DNA from: Parasutterella excrementihominis YIT 11859
Lineage (GTDB): Bacteria; Pseudomonadota; Gammaproteobacteria; Burkholderiales; Burkholderiaceae_F
DNA length: 64,000 nt
Reading direction: 5' to 3'
Assembly: GCF_000205025.1 (NCBI RefSeq)
Contig: NZ_GL883745.1
Coordinates: 1-64,000, forward strand
Shown here: positions 25,939 to 35,104 of the stretch, one piece after another
How the letters are laid out: every line of letters starts with the position of its first letter
How positions within the stretch are numbered: the first letter of the stretch is position 1
Program-made: the position numbers and the translations under genes
The notes under the pieces: generated by a model
Seen by the model: only the letters and a program-made list of their open reading frames with translations
The model's database searches: none
Told to the model about the DNA's origin: nothing

Positions 25939-27000
25939 TTATCTTTCCTCATAGTTTTTCTTGATCCAATCTTGGTAATTGCCATTTTTGACATTTTTTA
26001 CCCATTCTGCATTCTTCAAATACCAAAGGACAGTCTCTCGGATGCCTTGGTCAAAATTAAATTTGGGCGTCCAGCCTAAATCTTTCTTAATTTTTGAAGC
26101 ATCAATGGCGTAACGAAGATCGTGTCCGGGACGGTCTTTCACAAAATGAATTTGTTCAGAATAAGATTTTCCGTCTGAGCGCGGCATTTCTTGGTCGAGA
26201 ACATTGATAATTGCCGCCACAACTTCTAAATTGTTTTTTTCTGAATTTCCTCCGACGTTGTAACACTCACCCGGCATAGCTCTTTCTAGCATGAGGGATA
26301 TTGCGCCGCAGTGGTCTGAAACATGCAGCCAATCACGGATGTTTTTGCCGTTTCCATAGATTGGCAAAGGCTTACCTTCGATGGCATTCAGAATCATCAA
26401 AGGTATTAATTTCTCGGGAAATTGTCTCGGTCCATAATTGTTAGAGCAATTGGATATTAGGGTCGGCAGTCCATAGGTTTCATGAAAAGCCCTGACAAAG
26501 TGGTCACTAGATGCTTTTGAGGCTGAATATGGACTATTAGGGGCGTATGGTGTGTCTTCTCTAAAGGCCGAATCTTTAAAGCCCAGAGATCCATAAACTT
26601 CGTCAGTTGAGATGTGATGAAACCGGAATCTTGTTCTTTCTTCTTGAGAAAGTGACTTCCAATACTCCAATGTCTCTAGAAGGAGGTTGGAGGTCCCGAG
26701 AACATTCGTTTTTACAAATGATTCAGGATCTACCACCGACCTATCAACATGCGTCTCTGCGGCGAAATTAACCACGGCGTCCGGACGGAATTCGGAAAGG
26801 ATTTTTTGAGTTAGGATTTTGTCACCGATATCGCCTTGTATGAAGGAGTAGTTTTCGTTGTCTTGGACTGATATCAAATTATCAAGGTTACCTGAATAGG
26901 TTAACTTGTCCAGATTAAGTACTTTGTCTCCTTTTTCTATTCTGTCCAGAATGAAATTTGATCCGATAAATCCTGCACCACCAGTTATTAGTAATTTCAT
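25939..27000 (-). CDS. rfbB: dTDP-glucose 4,6-dehydratase
   Basis: 353 residues of the extended SDR family. NAD motif GGAGFIGSNF (7-16), the STDEVYGSLG active-site Asp-Glu pair and the YSASKASSDH catalytic Tyr-x3-Lys are intact. It produces dTDP-4-keto-6-deoxyglucose. The start codon overlaps the TGA of the preceding gene (TGATG), so the four genes from 28154 to 24504 form one operon. Confidence 0.96.
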   Translation of the reverse strand: MKLLITGGAGFIGSNFILDRIEKGDKVLNLDKLTYSGNLDNLISVQDNENYSFIQGDIGDKILTQKILSEFRPDAVVNFAAETHVDRSVVDPESFVKTNVLGTSNLLLETLEYWKSLSQEERTRFRFHHISTDEVYGSLGFKDSAFREDTPYAPNSPYSASKASSDHFVRAFHETYGLPTLISNCSNNYGPRQFPEKLIPLMILNAIEGKPLPIYGNGKNIRDWLHVSDHCGAISLMLERAMPGECYNVGGNSEKNNLEVVAAIINVLDQEMPRSDGKSYSEQIHFVKDRPGHDLRYAIDASKIKKDLGWTPKFNFDQGIRETVLWYLKNAEWVKNVKNGNYQDWIKKNYEER

Positions 27001-28154
27001 CAGTTTGTTCCAAGGCTAAAAATTGATTTGTCGACGGGTTTCATTGGGGAAATGAGAAAATGCTTAATGGCGTCAGGGTTGATTTCATTCCCCTCGGAAA
27101 AAACAAACATCCTGCTTGCATCATAAAAAGGCTCGTTTAGTATGCACGTTCTATTAGTAATAATCTTCGAATTGAGTGTCAGAGCCTCTGATATTCTGAA
27201 GGAATAGCCCTCACCAGGCGCTAATCGCCAGAGATCTATTACTGCACGACTTTCACTCATTAATCGTAAGTAGTTTTCGTAAGACACGATCTCTCTGTCG
27301 ACCTTAAAGTCCTCCAACTCGGAGTAGGGATAGTCTACAAGTAAAATTTTGACATTTAAATTGGCCTTTTTTAATGCGCTCAACAAAGGCCTTAAAGATT
27401 TTTCTCTATCTAGGCTATATGCTGCCAAGAAACAAACATCGTATTTCTTTTTAACATTCAGGAAATTAATAAGCTTTGAAGTGTTTACCTTGTTCATGGC
27501 ATAGGGAATGCCAAATTTAGAGGAAGTGGACTGGTCATACACAGAGATCTTGATATCGTTTGACAACGAAAAATTTTTAATCCAAGTAAATTCTTTAATT
27601 CTACTTGGTCGCAAAATGTCAAAGTATCTAACCTCTATATTTGCAAGAGGATATTTTTTTCTTAAGTACCGAAGGAGTTCAGGAGAAAAAAGCCCAACGA
27701 TGAAAATTCTTTTCTTTACTTCTTTCGGCTTAACTTGAGAGATCAGCCTATTTAGAGCTTTGTTGCTCTTGGCGATCAGATTGATTGTTTCAACTCCTTC
27801 GACCACTACATCATTTTTCTTTGCATAATGGAATTTGATTAACTCAGCCCCAACGGAACCTCCGATAAAGAATAAATCTTTTTCTTTCTGCTTGTTTAAG
27901 AAAGAGTCTAATAATTTAGGTATCTTTTGCCTATAGTATTTTCTAAGTACAAAAGAAAGCAGTGCGAAACAAATTAATTTAAAGTTTCTTGTTTTTAGGA
28001 GAGAAGGAAGTTTAAAGACAACGCAAGTTACGCCGCCAGAGAAGAGTTCAGAGAAAGCAGGTAAGTTTGGTAACGGCTTTTCTTTTCCCAGGAAGGGCTC
28101 TTTTGCCGTGCAATATATTTTTCCGTTCTTTGTGTAAATATGGAGGACTGCCAT
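27000..28154 (-). CDS. Probable polysaccharide biosynthesis glycosyltransferase-like protein
   Basis: 384 residues, not confidently assigned. It has a GT-B-like C-terminal region: SYENYLRLMSESRAVIDLWR then APGEGYSFRISEALTLNSK and IITNRTCI, reminiscent of the E-containing donor site of glycosyltransferases found in O-antigen loci. The N-terminal half shows a short hydrophobic stretch (LICFALLSFVLRKYY) but no clear Rossmann motif. It heads the rhamnose operon and is translationally coupled to rfbB, so a rhamnosyltransferase is plausible. It is AT-rich compared with the neighbours, which fits horizontally acquired O-antigen DNA. Confidence 0.6.
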   Translation of the reverse strand: MAVLHIYTKNGKIYCTAKEPFLGKEKPLPNLPAFSELFSGGVTCVVFKLPSLLKTRNFKLICFALLSFVLRKYYRQKIPKLLDSFLNKQKEKDLFFIGGSVGAELIKFHYAKKNDVVVEGVETINLIAKSNKALNRLISQVKPKEVKKRIFIVGLFSPELLRYLRKKYPLANIEVRYFDILRPSRIKEFTWIKNFSLSNDIKISVYDQSTSSKFGIPYAMNKVNTSKLINFLNVKKKYDVCFLAAYSLDREKSLRPLLSALKKANLNVKILLVDYPYSELEDFKVDREIVSYENYLRLMSESRAVIDLWRLAPGEGYSFRISEALTLNSKIITNRTCILNEPFYDASRMFVFSEGNEINPDAIKHFLISPMKPVDKSIFSLGTN

Positions 28155-28388
28155 AGTGTTAAATGAAATTTTTCTTTATTTTGAGTAAGTTTTGAAGTTT
28201 GCGCAGGGTTATTTTAAATAACTGGATTAGTGATCGGTAAAACTATTATTAGGCTAAAGTTTATAGGCAGCCTGTAAGGGGAGATTCTAGTAACTTGTTA
28301 AGTTGCCTTAGAAAATATTATGTGATAGTTTTCTGCGCGTGTCAGCTCTTTCTTAGAGTGATTTTTTAGTCTTGAATCGCTTACTCCA
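28155..28388. promoter_or_regulatory. Divergent promoter region of the rhamnose operon and the acyltransferase
   Basis: 234 AT-rich bases between divergent starts. A short palindrome GTTATTTTAAATAAC lies near 28208. No clear ribosome site precedes the acyltransferase ATG. Confidence 0.35.
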
Positions 28389-29138
28389 ATGTCTTCCTTG
28401 ATTCTTCCACCCATCAAGCCATCTCATTATCGGCCAGATATTGATGGTCTGAGGGCGATAGCAATTGTTTCGGTTGTTATTTTTCATACTTTTCCGACTC
28501 AACTCCCTGGAGGATTTGTTGGTGTAGATGTTTTTTTTGTCATTTCTGGCTATCTCATTTCGACGATTATCTTTAGGTCTCTCGAAAAGGAGTCATTTAG
28601 TTTTTTAGATTTCTACGCGAGAAGGATTCGTCGAATATTTCCAGCGCTTGCCTTTCTTTTGCTTGGTGTCATATTACTTGGCTCTCTCTTTTTAACACCA
28701 GAGGAATTCAAAAATCTCGGAAAGCAGACTATTTATGGATCTGCATTTGGAGAGAACATTTTCCTTATCCGTCATTCCGGTGGTTATTGGGATACAGCTA
28801 CCGAAATGAAACCTTTGATGCATTTGTGGACTTTGGCTGTTGAGGAACAATATTACATTTTCTATCCCTTACTTTGCTGGATCCTCTGGAAGGTAAAGAA
28901 AAGAGTCTTACCGCTCCTTTGTGTCTTATGGCTGGTTTCTTTTGGTTTCGATCTTTATCAGAGTCAAACTTCATCTATTGTTGCTTTCTTTTCTCTCCAT
29001 ACTCGTTTCTGGGAACTTTGTACAGGATGTATTCTTGCTGCTTTAGTAAACCCTAGCATTTCTTCAAAAGGATTGGTCCAGCCCATAGCCTCAAAATTAA
29101 GAGAAGAAAGAGCACGGGAACTGGGAGGGGGGGGGTAA
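28389..29138 (+). CDS. O-antigen acyltransferase, N-terminal part; frame broken at a poly-G tract
   Basis: 249 residues, the first part of an OafA/YrhL-type acyltransferase-3. Seen: RPDIDGLRAIAIVSVVIFH with the catalytic His, GGFVGVDVFFVISGYL, FYARRIRRIFPAL and HLWTLAVEEQYY, then several membrane helices. The reading frame runs into nine consecutive G (29127-29135) and stops at the TAA immediately after it. With one G fewer (eight) the frame continues directly into the ORF at 29149, giving a 680-residue protein of normal OafA-SGNH length. The gene is thus a probable phase-variable acyltransferase, here in the OFF register. A fixed frameshift or an assembly error in the homopolymer are the alternatives. 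Confidence 0.85.
   Translation: MSSLILPPIKPSHYRPDIDGLRAIAIVSVVIFHTFPTQLPGGFVGVDVFFVISGYLISTIIFRSLEKESFSFLDFYARRIRRIFPALAFLLLGVILLGSLFLTPEEFKNLGKQTIYGSAFGENIFLIRHSGGYWDTATEMKPLMHLWTLAVEEQYYIFYPLLCWILWKVKKRVLPLLCVLWLVSFGFDLYQSQTSSIVAFFSLHTRFWELCTGCILAALVNPSISSKGLVQPIASKLREERARELGGGG
29127..29135 (+). repeat. Homopolymeric G9 tract, candidate phase-variation switch
   Basis: Nine consecutive G inside the acyltransferase coding sequence. With 8 (or 11) G the two halves are in one frame; with 9 translation ends in TAA just after the tract; with 10 it ends at a TGA about 13 bases downstream. Confidence 0.85.
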
Positions 29139-29148
29139 AATTAAGTTA

Positions 29149-30432
29149 TTGACTAATCTTCGTGAGAAGCGCAACTCCATCGGTAGCGTCGCCGGCCTTG
29201 TATTTATTTCTGCGGGTATTCTGTTTGCAACAGGAGATGCGACTTATAGACCGCTTTTGATATTACTTCCAGTCTTCGGCACATTATTACTTATCATTTT
29301 TCGTGATTCTTGGATAAATAAAAATGTTTTGAGCTCGAGTCCCTTTGTCTTTGTTGGCCTCATCAGTTATACCTGGTATCTTTGGCATTGGCCTCTCTTG
29401 TCAATAGCTAGGAACCTTAATGGAGGAAATCTCCCTAATTACCCAACTTGTTTTTTTCTTTTGTTAATCGGCTTAGCTCTTTCTCTCTTTAGTTATTTCA
29501 TTATTGAAACCCCTATCCGAAAGAAAGCAATTACAAAAAAGTTAACAATTTCTCTCTCAATTTGTGTTTTCTGTTGCACCTTACTTGGTTTGCTGGTCCA
29601 AAGTCTGGACGGATTTCCAGGCAGATTAGGAGACTCCGCTGCCGCGGCTCTTTCTAGTAAGAACACTTTTCCTAAACAGAATAAATATGCAAAGGTCAAA
29701 TATGGTTGTCCTGCAGATTTGGAGTTTTGTTGGGCCCCTGAAAATTCTCAGCCTTCTCTAGCTTTAATTGGAGATTCTCACGCACACCATCTAGCTTTTG
29801 GATTACAGAAAAATTGGGGCAAGCAGTTTCTTCTAATAGGCCATCCAGGTACTCCTCCTGTGAAGGGAATAATATCGTTAAAACACGAAAAAAGCAGTAA
29901 GCAGCCCTTAATGAGTAAGGCTTTGGATACTGTAATTAACGATCCCGATATAAAGACGGTGGTGTTGAGTGCCCGATGGCATTATTTTGTTAATTCCAAA
30001 AAAGGAGACTTCCAGTTATTAGATTACAAAAATGACAGTAATCTAATCACTTTGGGAAAACTTCTATCCCAAACCATTAGTGAACTCATCATGCATAAGA
30101 AAAAAGTAATCGTGGTATTAGATGTTCCCCAGATTCCATTAAATCCGAAGAACTGTATAAAAAGTCGCCCATTGCAAACGACTGCAGGAAATTGCACCTT
30201 CCAAGAAGATCAGAGAAGAAATAATGATGCCAAAATCAACGAAATGATCGGAAAAGTTGCAAAGAACTTTTCGTCTGTCACGGTTGTTGATGCGTCAAAG
30301 GCAATATGCGATCAGGGAATTTGTTCTGTGGGAGATGGGGTAAATTCGATTTATTACCATGATGACAATCACTTAACAAATAAAGGAAGCGATCTTGTAG
30401 TAAGCAAGATTCTTCAACAAGGCAAGTTCTAG
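29149..30432 (+). CDS. O-antigen acyltransferase, C-terminal part with SGNH domain
   Basis: 427 residues that complete the broken gene. Four to six membrane helices with the family block FVFVGLISYTWYLWHWPLL and YFIIETPIRKKA are followed by a periplasmic SGNH esterase-like domain: LALIGDSHAHHL (nucleophile Ser, block I) and the C-terminal YYHDDNHLTNKGS with the catalytic Asp-x2-His. The TTG at 29149 has no ribosome site, so independent translation is doubtful; the coding frame is open back through the G tract. OafA-SGNH proteins O-acetylate O-antigen sugars such as rhamnose. Confidence 0.82.
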   Translation: MTNLREKRNSIGSVAGLVFISAGILFATGDATYRPLLILLPVFGTLLLIIFRDSWINKNVLSSSPFVFVGLISYTWYLWHWPLLSIARNLNGGNLPNYPTCFFLLLIGLALSLFSYFIIETPIRKKAITKKLTISLSICVFCCTLLGLLVQSLDGFPGRLGDSAAAALSSKNTFPKQNKYAKVKYGCPADLEFCWAPENSQPSLALIGDSHAHHLAFGLQKNWGKQFLLIGHPGTPPVKGIISLKHEKSSKQPLMSKALDTVINDPDIKTVVLSARWHYFVNSKKGDFQLLDYKNDSNLITLGKLLSQTISELIMHKKKVIVVLDVPQIPLNPKNCIKSRPLQTTAGNCTFQEDQRRNNDAKINEMIGKVAKNFSSVTVVDASKAICDQGICSVGDGVNSIYYHDDNHLTNKGSDLVVSKILQQGKF

Positions 30433-30718
30433 TTATTTGATAGTTTTCTCCGGGCAGGCTCTGTGACCAAATTTGACTTCTTCACCTAAATTAGAGCTTG
30501 AGACCAAACTTTATCGTTCAGTCTGAGGCTCAAGAGTTTGTCTATCAATCATCGTTGGGCAGGTTTGTTACCTGTTTGGTCCACTGAGGTCTACTTTCAG
30601 CTGAAGACTGGTTTTGGAAATAAAATATGTACGCTTTGTTGGTTATAAAGAGTTATAGGGACAAAGGCAGCATTTCAAAAGTAAAGTGCTGAAGGATAAT
30701 TCTTACCGAACATGTTTT
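30433..30718 (+). promoter_or_regulatory. Intergenic region upstream of the second YejM-like gene
   Basis: 286 bases without a gene. It contains an imperfect stem CTTGAG(A)CC/GGCTCAAG around 30499-30534 and a CAGGT/ACCTG hairpin near 30562. Either may be a terminator or leader structure. No convincing promoter was found. Confidence 0.3.
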
Positions 30719-32554
30719 ATGAAGAAGGATAGTAATTTGTTCAATTTCGCTTTTGTTACTATTAACGCTCTTTTGTTAGGCCTAGGATCGCTTTGCTTGG
30801 GCCTTCGCAGCATTTTTTCTGCCGGCGTTCTTGCTGGTTGGGACAAAGGCCAACTCCTTATTTTTTCTAGCTATACCTTCGGTTTATTTACCCTTATTGC
30901 GCTAGTTTTAGGTTCAATATTCCTTGCTTATCCTTTGCTCAGAAAGAATAAAAAACTTCTCTTTGGAATTACGATTTTTCTAGATTGGATATTTCTGATC
31001 TACCTGGCTGCCGACGCTTTTATTTATCCTTTGTACCGCACACATTTGAATTTTGCAATGATTCAAATGACATTCCTCGGAGGCGGAAGAATCATTTCGT
31101 TTTCTCTTCCGATGATATTTGAAATAGCAGCTTGGATATTAGGTTTAGGATTGCTGTCTTGGATATTTACCTTTATATCTTTCAAGTTGGCGACCTTCAA
31201 AAAGCTATCGCTCACGGCTTTGGTTCTAGTTTTAGCCGGCTTTTGTTGTTCCAACCTCTGTTACTCCTGGGGATTTGCTAATTTCAACACTCGACTTGTT
31301 TCCGTTTTTGACAAGATTCCGCTCGCTCGCCCTCTTAGGATGAACACGCAGCTTCAAAAGCTCGGATTAATCGACAAAAAAGCCATCGACGCAAGAAAGG
31401 TCTCTTTAGACGAACACGGAAAATTAAACTATCCGCTCAATCCTTTGGTGTGTAAGCCCTCAAAAGATTACAACATTCTTTTTCTGTTTGTAGACACTCT
31501 TCGGTACGACATGCTGACAGAAGAAGTTATGCCTAATACCTGGAAATTTGCCTTAAAAAATTCAAGGTTTAATAACCACTATTCGAACGGGAATAATACA
31601 AGGCACGGTATTTTTTCATTGTTTACAGGGCTCCCCGGAAATTATTGGACAGGCTCCCTGTCAAGCGGAACTCCCGGGATTTTGCTAATAGCGCTCCAGA
31701 AGAGAGGCTATGAAATAGGGATTTTTGCCGGCGCACCGTTGAATATGCCAGAGTTTCATAAGTCCATATTTGCAGGGATTTCTAATCTTCCAATCTATCC
31801 AAGAGGAAAAGGCGCTGTCGATTCCGATGCATTTGCCGTAGAAGATTTTGAAAAGTGGCAGTCTTCTCTCAAACCCGGCTCCCGCTTCTTTAGTTTCATT
31901 TTCTTCGACTCTGTGCATGCATATAGTTTTCCAAAGGAATCGAAGTACGAGGTATTTAAGCCATATTGGGGATCGATTAATCACATGGAACTGAATAATT
32001 CCTTTGATCCCGCTCCTTACCTGGCAAGATACAAAAATTCCGTCCGTTACGCCGACAACCTCATCCAAAAAGTTTTGGATTATTTAGAGGAAAAGCATCT
32101 TCTTGATGAAACGATAGTGGTTATCAGTTCTGACCACGGTGATGAATTTAATGACAATAAGCTGAATTTTTGGGGCCACGGAGGAAACTTTACGGATGCT
32201 CAAATTAAGGTCCCTCTGGTGATTCATTGGCCCGGTAAGAAACCTGCCAACATTGAATACATGACTTCACATCTCGATCTTGTACCGACCTTGCTGCCTG
32301 AGGTTCTGGGATGTGAAAACCCCACGGAAGATTATTCAGTCGGAATGTCTATCTGGAAGGAAGCGGGGCGCCGGAATTGGGTGTACTCCAAAGGATGGAG
32401 CAGAGACGCTTTTGTTGAGCCCAATAGGATTGTTCTAATCAACGCCGCAGGTGCATTGGAGTTTTTGGACAAAACTTATCGTCCGTCAAAGGATAAAACT
32501 ATCCCTGCATACATTCCAGAGGTTTTGAAGGAGAATTCCAGATATCTCAAATAG
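30719..32554 (+). CDS. YejM/LapC-like membrane sulfatase-fold protein (copy 2)
   Basis: 611 residues, a paralogue of the gene at 18080-19903 on the opposite strand. It has the same five N-terminal helices with the signature FIYPLYRTHLNFAMIQMTFL, then YNILFLFVDTLRYDM, NNTRHGIFSLFTGLPGNYW, SSDHGDEF and FWGHGGNF. ATG at 30719 is chosen over a GTG at 30686; neither has a good ribosome site. The two copies flank the waaL/rhamnose genes. Either copy could be the LPS sensor and the other a decorating enzyme. It ends convergently with rfbD, overlapping by 8 bases. Confidence 0.85.
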   Translation: MKKDSNLFNFAFVTINALLLGLGSLCLGLRSIFSAGVLAGWDKGQLLIFSSYTFGLFTLIALVLGSIFLAYPLLRKNKKLLFGITIFLDWIFLIYLAADAFIYPLYRTHLNFAMIQMTFLGGGRIISFSLPMIFEIAAWILGLGLLSWIFTFISFKLATFKKLSLTALVLVLAGFCCSNLCYSWGFANFNTRLVSVFDKIPLARPLRMNTQLQKLGLIDKKAIDARKVSLDEHGKLNYPLNPLVCKPSKDYNILFLFVDTLRYDMLTEEVMPNTWKFALKNSRFNNHYSNGNNTRHGIFSLFTGLPGNYWTGSLSSGTPGILLIALQKRGYEIGIFAGAPLNMPEFHKSIFAGISNLPIYPRGKGAVDSDAFAVEDFEKWQSSLKPGSRFFSFIFFDSVHAYSFPKESKYEVFKPYWGSINHMELNNSFDPAPYLARYKNSVRYADNLIQKVLDYLEEKHLLDETIVVISSDHGDEFNDNKLNFWGHGGNFTDAQIKVPLVIHWPGKKPANIEYMTSHLDLVPTLLPEVLGCENPTEDYSVGMSIWKEAGRRNWVYSKGWSRDAFVEPNRIVLINAAGALEFLDKTYRPSKDKTIPAYIPEVLKENSRYLK

Positions 32555-33389
32555 ATGTTTTGAGGTACTTGGCCAGTTCTTCTTTCCATTCAGGCATGGG
32601 CGCTAGCCCCAACATTTGAATGACCCTTTTCTCCAGCCGAGAATTGCTCGGCCGGGGAGCAGGGCGCACAAATTCTTTCGATGTACACGGAACCACTTTC
32701 TGGTGTAATCCAGACAATTCAAAAATGGTTTTTGCAAAGTCATACCATGTCGCGGAGCCTTCACAGGTACCGTGAACAACACCTTTGTAATCAGTTCGTA
32801 ATAAGTCTTTTATGAGGTATGTCACTGCAGACGTGCTTGTCGGATTGCCTATTTGATCGTTGACAACTTTTATCTCGCTTAAATTTTTCTCGGCAAGAGA
32901 AAGCATTGTATCTACGAAATTTTTACCATTGTTGCCGTAAAGCCATGCGATTCTGACGATCAAATGATTAGGGCAAAGCTGCCTAATGAATTGTTCTCCG
33001 GCAAATTTAGTCTGTCCGTAAACAGTTTTACCTCCATTTGCGACGTCAAATTCATGATAGGGTCGAGAAGAGTCACCTTCAAAAACATAATCTGTCGAGA
33101 TACTTATTAAACGAGATCCGACCGTGCTGCAAGCGAGTGCTAAATTTCTACATCCCCATGCGTTGACCATCCAGGCGAGATCTTTTTCTGTTTCGCAGGC
33201 ATCCACGTTTGTAAAAGCCGCGCTGTTTATTACGGTATCCGGCTTATTTTGTTTGCAAAAATTTAGGACTGCGTTTTCGTTAGAGATGTCGAGATCACTT
33301 CGGCCGGTCAGAAGCAGATCATGAGAAGACAGTTTCGACGCGAGTTCAGTGCCAAGCATGCCTGAAGCTCCTGTAATCCAAATTTTCAT
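32547..33389 (-). CDS. rfbD: dTDP-4-dehydrorhamnose reductase
   Basis: 280 residues. SDR motif ITGASGMLGTEL, NSAAFTNVDACE and ISTDYVFEGDSSRPYHE, with YGQTKFAGEQ holding the catalytic Tyr-x3-Lys, identify RmlD, which makes dTDP-L-rhamnose. It is detached from rfbBAC by the acyltransferase and sulfatase genes and lies on the minus strand 34 bases downstream of wbaP, so it is probably read with wbaP. Confidence 0.95.
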   Translation of the reverse strand: MKIWITGASGMLGTELASKLSSHDLLLTGRSDLDISNENAVLNFCKQNKPDTVINSAAFTNVDACETEKDLAWMVNAWGCRNLALACSTVGSRLISISTDYVFEGDSSRPYHEFDVANGGKTVYGQTKFAGEQFIRQLCPNHLIVRIAWLYGNNGKNFVDTMLSLAEKNLSEIKVVNDQIGNPTSTSAVTYLIKDLLRTDYKGVVHGTCEGSATWYDFAKTIFELSGLHQKVVPCTSKEFVRPAPRPSNSRLEKRVIQMLGLAPMPEWKEELAKYLKTSI

Positions 33390-33423
33390 CGTTGTTTATC
33401 GCGGAGTAAAAGGGTTCAATTAG

Positions 33424-34875
33424 TTAGTAAGCGCCGGATCGAGAAGACAGGACTACTCTTACTGTTTTGACCAGTAAACTGATATCAAGCCAGATGTTCC
33501 AGTTTCTGACGTACCAAGCATCCAAACGAACTCGTCGAGAGTAAGAAGTATCGCTTCGACCGCTTGTCTGCCATAAGCCTGTCATCCCGGGTCTAACCAT
33601 TGTGTAATCGGAAAAGAAGACGTCATATTTAATGACTTCCTCATCCACGATAGGCCTTGGGCCGACAAGACTCATTTGACCGCGAATGACATTAAAAAGC
33701 TGAGGCAATTCATCAAGCGAAGTTTTACGAAGGAATGCTCCGATCTTAGTCACTCTAGGATCATGCTTGAGTTTATGAGTCTCTTCCCACTCTTTTGCCG
33801 CTTCAGGGTTAGCCCGCAAATATTCTTGTAAGCGCCTGTCGGAGTCGACCACCATTGAGCGGAATTTATAACAGTTGAAATGAATACCGTCTTTACCGAT
33901 ACGCCGATGAGCGTAAAAGGCCGGTCCCGGACTTGAGGCTTTGATGGCAATGGCGATCCCTAAAAGAATCGGTGAAATCGCAATCGTCCCGACGGTTGCG
34001 ACCGATAGATCGAATGCTCTCTTAAGGAATTGGTTGTACCACCGTGAGAGATTATTTTTAACGGAAATGACGACAAGATTTTCAGAATACAGTCTGTGCA
34101 TTTCCATATTGGATACGGGCAGCTCCTCCGTTTCCGGTACGAAGGAAATATTCTTAACCAGAGGAAAAATTTCATCAATAAGCGTGTAAAGCCGCCGTTT
34201 GTCCATTCTCGGGGCCAGGATCAGGATGTTTTGTACTCCTGTCCGAAGGATAATTCTTGCGGCCTTGTCCGTAGAGCCGAGCCGGGGGTATTTTCCTTCG
34301 AGGGCGGTCCCAGAAATTTTATCATCGATAATTCCTACGACTTTGATTCCAAAAAAGGAATTTGTCGCGGAATAGTTCAAGACGCGTTTTGCAGTGTCGT
34401 CGGATCCGATGATGATCGTCGGTTCTAAAAGGATATTGGCACGGTTACAGAGGTAACGAACAAGAAGGCGAGAGCCGCAAACAAAAACGAAAACAAAACA
34501 GCCTAAGAATGCAATAAAAAGGCGCGAAACGACAGGAGCTTTCCCCGCGATAAATAAAACGACAATAGAGACGACAATGGCATAGATTACCGAGTAGAAG
34601 GTTCTCCGAATCATCTCTCCGATAGAAAGCAAACGAATATAGGTTCTGCCCCAATGGAGGAAAACCATGAAAATGAGAGGTACAAACAAGTAGAAATAAA
34701 AATTGTTCAGCTCGAACCAATCGTTCTTTCTTCCGAGTAACTCTAAAACAATGTCCCTGCCTCCGACGGCACACCACTCGGCAATAATAATAGCCAAGTA
34801 GTCCGTAGCCAACAGGAGCAGCGGCTGGAGCGTCGAACTGTACCTGTCGGTAAAAGAGATAGAGGGGTTTGCCAT
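33424..34875 (-). CDS. wbaP: Undecaprenyl-phosphate sugar-1-phosphate transferase (WbaP type)
   Basis: 483 residues. Four N-terminal helices and a Rossmann-like middle domain (IIGSDDTAKRVLNY) precede a fifth hydrophobic helix and the catalytic domain: KRAFDLSVATVGTIAISP, YKFRSMVVDSD, LRKTSLDELPQLFNVIRGQM, SLVGPRPI and RPGMTGLWQTSGRSD. These enzymes start O-antigen units by linking galactose- or glucose-1-phosphate to undecaprenyl phosphate at the inner membrane. The full five-helix form fits WbaP. The exact sugar is not determined. Confidence 0.92.
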   Translation of the reverse strand: MANPSISFTDRYSSTLQPLLLLATDYLAIIIAEWCAVGGRDIVLELLGRKNDWFELNNFYFYLFVPLIFMVFLHWGRTYIRLLSIGEMIRRTFYSVIYAIVVSIVVLFIAGKAPVVSRLFIAFLGCFVFVFVCGSRLLVRYLCNRANILLEPTIIIGSDDTAKRVLNYSATNSFFGIKVVGIIDDKISGTALEGKYPRLGSTDKAARIILRTGVQNILILAPRMDKRRLYTLIDEIFPLVKNISFVPETEELPVSNMEMHRLYSENLVVISVKNNLSRWYNQFLKRAFDLSVATVGTIAISPILLGIAIAIKASSPGPAFYAHRRIGKDGIHFNCYKFRSMVVDSDRRLQEYLRANPEAAKEWEETHKLKHDPRVTKIGAFLRKTSLDELPQLFNVIRGQMSLVGPRPIVDEEVIKYDVFFSDYTMVRPGMTGLWQTSGRSDTSYSRRVRLDAWYVRNWNIWLDISLLVKTVRVVLSSRSGAY

Positions 34876-35104
34876 TTATTGCTTACTCGAAATATCTTGA
34901 ACCTGAATTTTACTCCGAACCTTATTTTTGACGAATGAAAGATCTGGTCCTCACCTAGGCGTGACCGTAAAGGATCATTTTTTCACGATGTATTTTTGAT
35001 TGAGCGATTATTTCACCGACAAGAATTGATGTTGCGGCGTAAACCGTCGCACTGTTGGTTAGATTAGAGTCTTTAGAATAGAGCCGAATTGTTCGAGAAT
35101 AGAT

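Noticed and set aside
29149-30432. The C-terminal acyltransferase half as an independent gene
   Set aside because: The frame is open backwards through the G tract into the first half and its TTG has no ribosome site; it is one gene split by frame.
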